DNA of 64,000 bases. Source: Peromyscus leucopus (lineage: Eukaryota; Chordata; Mammalia; Rodentia; Cricetidae). The translations under genes were made by a program, and so were the position numbers. Under the pieces are notes generated by a model. That model saw only the letters and a program-made list of their open reading frames with translations. It was not told where the DNA came from and searched no databases. Location of the stretch: assembly GCF_004664715.2 (NCBI RefSeq), contig NC_051068.1, positions 48,294,953-48,358,952 on the forward strand, read 5' to 3'. Below, piece by piece: positions 56,765 through 64,000 of the stretch. Every line of letters starts with the position of its first letter. The first letter of the stretch is position 1.

Positions 56765-56800
56765 CCATTTTATTTCTGTCTGAATACAGAAATAAAATGG
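56765..56800. repeat. Perfect 15-bp inverted repeat, 6-base loop
   Basis: CCATTTTATTTCTGT, loop CTGAAT, then ACAGAAATAAAATGG. It lies exactly between the end of the ERV fragment and the start of the next SINE. Confidence 0.95.
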
Positions 56801-57020
56801 GCTGATGAAATGGCCCAGTGGGTTAAAGTGTTTGCCTCCAGGCAAGAATATCTGAGTTCCATCCCTGAGACCCACAATAGAAGGAAAGGAAAGAACTGAC
56901 CACTGCAAGTTGTTCTGACTTCTACATGCATGCCATGACACTTGCATGGGGGTGAGTGCATACAGACCCATAGGCACAGGCACATATGCAAATAAATTAA
57001 AATAAAAAAAATAAAAAATA
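56801..57020 (+). mobile_element. tRNA-derived SINE (B3/B4-related)
   Basis: GCTGATGAAATGGCCCAGTG (A box region), TCTGAGTTCCATCCCTGAGA (B box region), ACTGCAAGTTGTTCTGACTT, CATGCCATGACACTTGCATG and an AAATAAATTAAAAT tail. Confidence 0.82.
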
Positions 57021-57024
57021 AGCA

Positions 57025-58075
57025 AATATATAAAACAATAACTATCCTAAAATGCATCAGTTCACAGAGTTTGATATGATTGTGTAAATGCATTTATTGT
57101 GATCATCACAGCCAAATCTATTCATCACTTAACAATGGTGGTATATATTGTCTGAAGAGGCTTTCCTATTTCCTACAACATATTTGTTGATGAGTTAAAA
57201 AGAGATCCATGTAAGCAAACAGAGTCCATTCAATGAACTTTTTCCTTGAGCATATATAAACACTTTTTAAAAAAATCTAAGAATAGAACTCAAATTACTT
57301 TTGAATTGCATATCATTTTGTTTATCCATATTTCATTTGTATAGATAATCAAGAGTTGGCATTTGATCATCATGATTTTGGCTTGAGTATGTGAAATTAT
57401 TTTTAAATGCTGTCATTACCAGTAGGAATGGAATTGGTTGCTACCTTTTTTGGTTTGCTGTGATAAATTCATAAGCTATTATGTAACTTCAGCATTCTTA
57501 TATTGTCAGAGGCAATCTCCAAAATTATCTATAAAGAGCAGCGCACTAAATAAAGGCACTCTGAGCTCAGAGGTTTTCATCCAAGTTTGCTTTATTATGC
57601 GATCTAAATTCCTTTACCTAGGTTGTATAAATTTTAAGCAGCTTTCTATTCTCTTATTTTTGGAAAAAAAGATTACTGATCAGACTATGAAGTTATAAAT
57701 TAATCTTACAGATACAGACATGTCAACTAATTGGTCAACTAAAAGTTTTGGTTAAATTCATCCCATACCTGTCAGCTTAGACATGGTTGACAAACTACTA
57801 TTGCCCCAAGCAAAATATGAGTGCAACATTCTCTTATAATTCATATTCCTTTTTACAACTTTGAAACGTTGTTTATTATATAATGCAAAATAATAAAAGA
57901 ATAGCTTGTGTGCACTCAAATGCAAGCAAAAATGAGTCAGTTGTATTTTTTTTGTATTCATGTTTCCTCCTCATTCTTAAAAAGAAAGGATGGGATACCT
58001 AGAGGTGGTCACGGTAGCTCTACTTTTTGTAGTTACTTTTCCTAATCATTTTTAAACTGAGAGTATTAGAAAAGT
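57025..58075. other. Intergenic DNA; possible old L1 scrap at 57050-57130
   Basis: GTGATCATCACAGCCAAATC and TATTCATCACTTAACAATG recall the 3'UTR of old L1, weakly. The rest is unassigned. Confidence 0.35.
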
Positions 58076-58079
58076 TTGC

Positions 58080-58570
58080 TCCAAAGCTCATGTGAACTCA
58101 CAGAGACTGACGTAGCAACCACAGGGTCTGTATTGGTCTGTACCCGGTGTCCTTTCTATATGCTTCATAGCTTTCAGTTTTGTATTTTTATGGGACTCCC
58201 AAGAGTGTGTGAATGAGCGGGTCTCTGATTCTTGTGCCCCATCTTGGGATTCCTTTCCTTCTGTTGTTTTGTCTTGTTCAACTTTGAGGTGATTGCTGTT
58301 GTTTTATCTCATTGTATTTTATTTCGATGTTATCTCATACAAGCCTGTTTTCTTTTTCTAACAACAGAGATAAAGGGAGTGGATCCAGTTGAGAGGGGAG
58401 ATGGGTAGGAACTGGGAGGAGTAGATGGAGAGGGAACTGTAATCAAGATATATTGTATGAGAAAAGAATCTATTTTGGCCAGGGAGTGGTGGCGCATGCC
58501 TTTAATCCCAGCACTCAGGAGGCAGAGCCAAGTGAAAAGAATCTATTTTGAGTGAAAGATAAGGGAGTTC
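58080..58570 (+). mobile_element. L1 3' end (rodent) carrying a tailless B1
   Basis: AAAGCTCATGTGAACTCACA, GGTGTCCTTTCTATATGCTT, GTGTGTGAATGAGCGGGTCT, TCCTTCTGTTG, GGAACTGGGAGGAGTAGATG and AATCAAGATATATTGTATGA match the 3'UTR at 16540-16930. The 56-base B1 piece sits in its last bases. Confidence 0.85.
58478..58533 (+). mobile_element. 3'-truncated, tailless B1 fragment
   Basis: 56 bases from the B1 5' end (GCCAGGGAGTGGTGGCGCAT to GGCAGAGCCAAGT), stopping mid-element with no A tail. GAAAAGAATCTATTTTG is repeated exactly at 58461-58477 and 58534-58550. Confidence 0.92.
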
Positions 58571-58574
58571 CTGC

Positions 58575-59355
58575 AGGTGTCATACAGGGAATCGAACCAT
58601 GCAAAGAGATAAGAATGAAAACATGGTGCAGATTAATTTTGTCAATGTGGGTCAGACTTGTGTGGGGGCGGGAAGGGGCTAATGCCAAGCAGTTCATTAT
58701 CAGCATATTTAAAACAGTACAATTTGGGAAAAGGTTTCTAGGCAACTATCAGTCCAACTCTAGGTATACCATAAAGCTTAAGGACTACATAGAAACTCTT
58801 CTATAAAGTACATGAGACCATGAGGGTAGTTTCCATAGCTAAAAGGGCTAGAATCTAGTATGGTCTCTGATAAATAGCATAAAAGTCAGCAGGCCATAAA
58901 GTACTTGTGACGTCTACCCTAAGGATGGGTAGTGGTCTAGGGAAGGAAGAGTCTGGAATGACTGTTCTGGGGAACTGCGTATAGTCTGCCTCCACAGATA
59001 ACAAAAAGATTACCAGGATGTTAGCAAAATCCATTCTCGTGTTTCTGGATGGAATGTAGGTGTTTGATATTCATATCCTTCACTGAAGAGATACCCCTGA
59101 GTGATTAACTTTTCTGGTTCTCTTAGTGCTTCTATGCAAGAACAAGGACCTCTGTATGTCCCCAAAATTAGGGAAAATCAAAATTAAAAGAAAAAATTGT
59201 GTTCAATACCACGGTTGTTCCTTTCATGAAAGGGTTGAAAGCCTTATGTCTTTTGCAATGCTTGGGCTTTGTGATTGCTTCTTCCCACCTTCTTCTTCTC
59301 CTCCCTTGATCTCAGTTTACATGATTTTTTTCCCATAGAAGACAATGAGGGTATG
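58575..59355. other. Intergenic DNA, nothing recognised
   Basis: Two opposing frames (76 and 84 residues) at 58515-58806 show no family resemblance. Confidence 0.5.
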
Positions 59356-59359
59356 TATC

Positions 59360-59795
59360 AGCCCAGTTTTCATTACTATCACAAGATACCCAAGACTAGA
59401 AACACATATAAGTAAAAGAGGTTTATGTAGGTAAGAGTTAGGAATGTTCAAAGCGTGGCTTTGTCAGCAGCTTGGCCCTGGTGAGTGTCTCGAAGAAGAT
59501 GATGCCAAATGTCAGAAGCACAGGTCGGGGGAAGCTATCTTATTGCTAGAAAAAAAAAAAGCACAGGGTTGATTCAGGTCAAGGTCAGGCTGCTATAAGG
59601 AGTCACATTTCTTAAGTTCTCCACTAGAATTAACTTAATTTCTCTTAGGGCATCTTCCCAGTGAGCTGAAGTCCAGTAGAAGACAGATTTTAAAGATTCA
59701 CTACCTCTGACACCTCCTAAGCAAGAACCAAGCTCCCAAAAAATAAACTGTGGGTCCTACTAACTCAATCCATATTAGTTGAAACAGAGCAACAG
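59360..59795 (-). mobile_element. MaLR LTR (MST/MLT1-like), antisense
   Basis: CATTACTATCACAAGATACC, AAGTAAAAGAGGTTTATGTA, CAGCAGCTTGGCCCTGGTGA, GTCACATTTCTTAAG, CTACCTCTGACACCTCCTAA and CCAAGCTCCCAAAAAATAAA follow antisense MaLR LTRs. An 11-A run interrupts it near 59550. Confidence 0.6.
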
Positions 59796-59799
59796 CCTG

Positions 59800-61620
59800 G
59801 GGATTTGCCATATTACTATATATCCCAGGCCTCCCATAACAGTTACATAGGGATAGGTTCTAGGAAGTGTATGTCATCTGTTTGCCCCACATATTAAAAG
59901 TTCACTGAAGAGGGGGACCCAGTATTTTAGTACAGAGAAAGAACTAAGCACATTGTCTAGGAAAGCTCTAAAATATTTGTTGGTGGAGGAAAACGTGTCT
60001 AAACTTCCTATGTCTTTCATCATCCCCACAGGATGCTCTGCTTTGCCAAGAGTGCAAATCTCTGCTCAGCCATAATGTTAACCCAGTTTATTAGAGTAGA
60101 CAATCTCTCCTACTACAAATGCACTCCGAGGAACTATAAGTACATCAGAAGGAGCAGCAGCGGTGTTGAGGTATTTTCATTCTTCCCATAAAGAAGGGGA
60201 CTTCTAATGAGAATAAGGTCTAGGCTTCTATGGGATTTCTTTCTTCATAAAATATAGAATTTAAAAACACTTATAGACAGAGAATTCTTTCCCTTCCAAA
60301 TATTTATAGCAATAACAACATATTCCAGAACTATGGAATAATGCATTGCATATTATATTGTCCAGTTAATTTATTTTTATTTATGTAATATAGTCATTAA
60401 GTTATTGATATAGCTACTAATGTGTTTAAAGATTTAACTGAGAATATTTATATATTCATAAAGATTTAGAAATAGCACATAAACTCTGAAATAACTCAAT
60501 TTTCACTTTACATATTAAATAGAAACTTGAATAACGAAAATCATAGCTACTTGATTCATCATATAGAGTTGGTCTAATGACTCCATTTTATAATATTAAT
60601 TTCATATTTTGTAATACAGCATATTCCTGTGTGCTTTCTTTGGTGTCATAAAGGACTTATTGCCCAGTAGGTTGTCACTTCTATTGACCTTTTCAAAGTC
60701 ATAGGAAATTATTTCATTTATATTCTTTGATCTATATACTACCCAGACTACTGTGAAATAAAATAAAATGTATTTGAATATATTTGTATATGTTTTCCAA
60801 CTACTAGATGAATCACCCTATTTGGATTGCCTTTTAGGGCTTTCCATATATTTCTGTAAAGACTTTTTAGGATTATAATGATCTAGTGTGGGTAAGTGGC
60901 CCTATAGTTGTAGTAACACATGGCAACACAAGGCAAAAGGCCCCTGCCCACTCCCCATGTCAAAACATCCAGAATCTGGGAATCAAGTCAAACACCCAGT
61001 GTGCTATTCGGGAATGAGACCTTTGGTTTCAGTGTGGACACAGCGCTTCAGCAGGACATAGTGAGCAGAGGAGCCCTTCAAGACTGAACCACTGTCTATG
61101 TGACTGCCACTCTGACAAGCCTGTGTGTGGCATCTATTTGTACCCAACAGTCCATGTTTGCCTCACTACTTTCTCAAAAACTTTCTTATAAAGTTTTCAC
61201 AATAATTATCAGATGAGAATGATCACACTTGTCAGAAATGCATCATCCTTGTTTTCCAATAAAGTCATTTTAGTGATTTCAAGGTAGGAGCATGAATTTA
61301 GCTTGAAAAACTTGGTTCCTGAAATTTACTGTATAATCAGAATATTCAAATACTTTAAAAATATAACTTACAAGGTTATCTTAATTTATAAATTGAAATA
61401 AAATAGCTAAAACAGGTATTTGCATATATATAAAAAATTTTGGGACAGTTAAATGATGTGGTTCAATATCTTCTCCCCAACATAATGGAAAAACAAAAAC
61501 CTAAATCATACAAAATGTTCAGATAATGAGTCAGATACCTGAAACTATTCAGAGATAGAAAGTTTTTTACCACCTTGACCTATATGATTAAGATGATGAG
61601 GATTGTAGTAATCATTATTA
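59800..61620. other. Intergenic AT-rich DNA; 60890-61140 GC-richer
   Basis: No gene. The GC-richer part (GGCAAAAGGCCCCTGCCCAC, ATTCGGGAATGAGACC) is not recognised. Confidence 0.45.
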
Positions 61621-61624
61621 TGTG

Positions 61625-61945
61625 TATACATATGTTCTTATGTGTATTGGTGCACATGTGTATGAGTGTATATGTCTTTGTGTGCATACATGCTCAGGTC
61701 AGAAGCCAACTTGAGATGTGTTCCATAGTAATCATTCATTTTGTGTTTTGAAATCCGGGCTCTCACTGGCCTGGAGCTTGCTTGCTGGGTGAGGTTTGTC
61801 TCTTTCCATTGTCCCAGCACTGGAGGTACTAGGCCATGTTTTATCTAGATTTCTACATAGGTGCCAGGGGTTAGACTCTGGTTTACATGCTTGTATAGTA
61901 AGCAATCCACTTCCTGAAATCTCTCTCCTGCCCCCAGATATTTTA
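61625..61945 (-). mobile_element. B4 SINE, antisense
   Basis: TGTGTGCATACATGCTCAGG, TCAGAAGCCAACTTGAG, GCTCTCACTGGCCTGGAGCT, GTCCCAGCACTGGAGGTACT, TACATGCTTGTATAGTAAGC and CTCTCTCCTGCCCCC follow full-length antisense B4. Confidence 0.75.
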
Positions 61946-62029
61946 AGTTATGTAGTGTATATTGTTCTTTCTACATACCAGAAACTACTCTGAAGTGTGA
62001 CAGATACTAATCTACTTTTGAGAAATGCT

Positions 62030-62190
62030 TTTTAGGTTAAAAATTATCACCTCTGTGTCACAGATGAGGCTACCGATACTTAGAGAGGTAAAATAAGTTG
62101 TACAAGCCATTCTAGGCACAGGTAGTCAGGCGGCAGCTGCAGTGAAACCCTAGCATTGAGCTCCAGGGCCTAAGATCCTAGCCACTTGCT
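62030..62190 (-). mobile_element. MIR SINE, antisense
   Basis: TGTGTCACAGATGAGGCTAC, ACTTAGAGAGGTAAAATAAG, TTGTACAAGCCATTC and GGCGGCAGCTGCAGTGAAAC, then CTAGCCACTTGCTATGG, follow antisense MIR end to end. Confidence 0.8.
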
Positions 62191-62399
62191 ATGGCTGCTT
62201 ATGTGGCCAAAGAGACAGAATACTCAGACTAATAAACTCAGTCTTCATGTATGAGGAGTTAAACCAATGCTATTCATTTATTGCCTTTCTCCCATCTCTT
62301 CCCTACCATAGGATAAATCATCAAACAAAAGATTTATGAAAACATAATCTACTATGTTAAGTACTGTGAATCCAAGTCAGGACTCCTGTAGTGGGAATT

Positions 62400-62835
62400 A
62401 GAATAGTCTTCATCACCTCTAGTTTGTATAACCCCCAAAGCATAGACTAGGTATCTTAAACAAGAAAACTCATTTCTCACAGTTGTTGAGACCAGGGATT
62501 TCAAGATCATGACATTGGCAGGTTTGATGTCTCCCAGGGTCACTTCTTGGCTTGTAGATGTCAGTCATTTTGTTGTATACTCATATTGTGGATAACAGAA
62601 CAAAAGAAATAAAACAGTTACAATCAAGGTAGTTACTTCCATTTATGAGATCCTGTTCTATAATGTAGCTCTTTCCCCAAAGTGGCATTTCCTAATACCA
62701 TGACACATTGGCTTTACAATTCAACATATTGATTTTTATGAGACACACATATTCTTTCCTAATACCATGACTTGTTGGCTTTAGAATGCAGTATATGGAT
62801 TTTTATAAGACACAAACATTTGACTGAATGGACTC
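62400..62835 (-). mobile_element. MaLR LTR (MLT1-like), antisense, with internal duplication
   Basis: CATAGACTAGGTATCTTAAA, CTCATTTCTCACAGTTGTTG, AGACCAGGGATTTCAAGATC, GGCAGGTTTGATGTCTCCCA and TTCCTAATACCATGAC, then GAGACACACATATTC, follow antisense MLT1-type LTR order. Its last 67 bases are present twice. Confidence 0.75.
62688..62821. repeat. Two tandem 67-bp copies inside the MaLR LTR
   Basis: Copies at 62688-62754 and 62755-62821 each begin TTTCCTAATACCATGAC, contain TTGGCTTTA and GATTTTTAT, and end in a GACACA motif. They differ at roughly a fifth of positions, so the duplication is old. Confidence 0.92.
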
Positions 62836-63170
62836 ATTGTGTGGACTCATGGCAATAACGAACCAATCACAATGCCGTCTTGAGATCCAGCTTGAAGAAG
62901 GAAAACCAGTCTAAGATCAGCTGAAACACCATCCAAGAAATGCACTTTGCTTCTCTTTTAAGTTTTTCATATTAAGCCATGTTGTACTAATTTAGATGAA
63001 TCACACTGCTTTTAAATCATTAAACCCAGGCTATTAGCCTTTCTGTTTTTGTGCTTGCCTTATGTGAACAATTCTGTTGATGGGATTTTTACAAAGGGCA
63101 GATTGACATTTCAGATGACTGTGAGCTGACTGGAAATGAGAAGGATAGCTTAGGTCGATGCTTATCATAT
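62836..63170. promoter_or_regulatory. Candidate conserved non-coding block
   Basis: Repeat-free sequence with CAATAACGAACCAATCACAA, AATGCCGTCTTGAGATC, TTTAAATCATTAAACC and GGCAGATTGACATTTCAGAT. It sits between an MLT1-like LTR and MER5A. Constraint is inferred from texture only. Confidence 0.3.
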
Positions 63171-63174
63171 TTGG

Positions 63175-63340
63175 GGAGCCAAGGAAGGACTTGGAGAGCT
63201 TGTTAATACTGATTCTTGGGTCCCAGTGGATCTTGATTTAGTAGCTCTTGGCTGAGGCTTTAGAATTTGCATTTCTAATAAGATTTTAGACAGTGCTCGA
63301 GTTGCTTTCTATGGATAATATTTTTAAGTAGCAGTGGCCT
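63175..63340 (+). mobile_element. MER5A-like (hAT) DNA transposon fossil
   Basis: GGAGAGCTTGTTAATACTGA, TTCTTGGGTCCCAG, GCTTTAGAATTTGCATTTCT and AATAAGATTTTAGACAGTGC, ending near AGCAGTGGCC, match MER5A. Confidence 0.75.
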
Positions 63341-63407
63341 AGATAGCTTCCAATGATTGCTATGATGATGTCTGATCCATTTTTCTCCCCCAGGAGATTA
63401 GAAACTG

Positions 63408-63525
63408 GGTTGGGCCTGGTGGTGTTCAGCTATAATTTCACCACTCAACAGTCCAAGGAAGGATGATGAGGTGTATGTATAGAGAGACCCTGTATCAAAA
63501 AAATAAATAAATAAAAAGAAAATGG
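63408..63525 (+). mobile_element. Degraded B1-like SINE, internally deleted
   Basis: GGGCCTGGTGGTGTTCAGCT, ATAATTTCACCACTCA, AGAGAGACCCTGTATC and an (AAAT)n tail keep the two ends of B1 with the middle lost. Confidence 0.6.
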
Positions 63526-63529
63526 AAGG

Positions 63530-64000
63530 GGAGTATAAGAAAATGCATACCTATGTTATAGTTTATGGGTTGTGTTCTATGAATCCTCTCACCTTGTCTT
63601 TTTGTAAATATTAGTTCTCTATGTTGTTTCATAGTTCTTCCTTAGAAAGGAATCTGTCATTGCATATCTTTTATCCATCTGAAATAGACTCTAGATTCTC
63701 CATAGAGTATTTGTTCCCTCACAGTCATAGACAGACAATGGGAAACAGAGTAATTATTAAACTGCAGGCTACTAATACTTACTTACTGTCAAAAATCCTA
63801 AGATTACTGTGCCTAAAAGCTTTCATTCTTTGTGTAATATATTAGTTTGACACCTAGCCTCATCCCCAGAACACACTGAGTTCTTAAATCTGCCTCTATC
63901 AAAAGAGAGGTAGAATGAGTGAATAAGCAATTTTAAGTGTCATGCTAAACTCCTTAGTCCCTTTCTACAGTGATAAAGCAGATAAGCAGTCTAGCTCTCT
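63530..64000. other. Intergenic DNA, nothing recognised
   Basis: AT-rich to the window end; the 74-residue plus frame has no recognisable domain. Confidence 0.5.

Noticed and set aside
56765..56800. Possible microRNA precursor or terminator hairpin
   Set aside because: A 15-bp stem is too short for a miRNA precursor, and a bacterial-type terminator makes no sense in this genome.
62688..62821. Start of a CRISPR-like or satellite array
   Set aside because: Only two diverged copies, both part of an MLT1-like LTR.

Overview
The window looks like non-coding nuclear DNA from a muroid rodent. It carries B1 (7SL-derived), B2/B3 and B4 (tRNA-derived) and ID SINEs, rodent L1/Lx 3' ends, ERVL/MaLR LTRs, long CA/GA microsatellites and older mammalian fossils (MIR, L1M, MER5A, a Tigger-like copy). 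Several B1 bodies look cricetid-like (hamster, vole or deer mouse), but I cannot fix the species. I found no intact protein-coding gene, no convincing exon, no tRNA or rRNA and nothing prokaryotic. The long open frames fall in repeats, in microsatellites (poly-His/Thr, poly-Ser/Leu or poly-Tyr/Leu-Phe-Ile) or in unique DNA without a recognisable domain. All family names come from recalled consensus sequences, not a search.

Layout. 0-8 kb: microsatellites, B4 and B1 pieces, an Lx element with an inverted 5' part, a GC-richer unique block (3.5-4.45 kb) and three MIRs. 7-10.4 kb: two ERVL-type LTRs, an L1M 3' end, and an L1 (ORF2 end plus 3'UTR) inserted into the second LTR. 10.8-17 kb: B1/B3 SINEs, an Lx copy split by a 237-bp solo LTR with exact ACCCAG duplications, and an L1 3'UTR split by a B1. 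17-31 kb: mostly unique AT-rich DNA, with two CpG-retaining blocks that look like conserved non-coding elements (20.15-20.40 and 24.93-25.50 kb). 31.06-31.75 kb: a processed cyclophilin A (Ppia) pseudogene, the only gene-derived feature. 33-36.4 kb: antisense L1 and an Lx end. 37.7-40.1 kb: two ERVL-type LTRs, one split by an antisense L1, then a 30-base C homopolymer. 41-49 kb: a dense pile of fossils including two L1M copies arranged head to head. 49-64 kb: unique DNA, two class II-like LTRs, a perfect hairpin at an ERV/SINE junction, a tailless B1 inside an L1 tail, two MaLR LTRs, B4, MIR and MER5A.

Nothing here acts as a multi-gene system. The content is layered transposon history, and several nested insertions can be ordered from target-site duplications. 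The other notable content is a set of unique blocks that could be distal enhancers in a gene desert or large intron. I saw no evidence of a new biological system.
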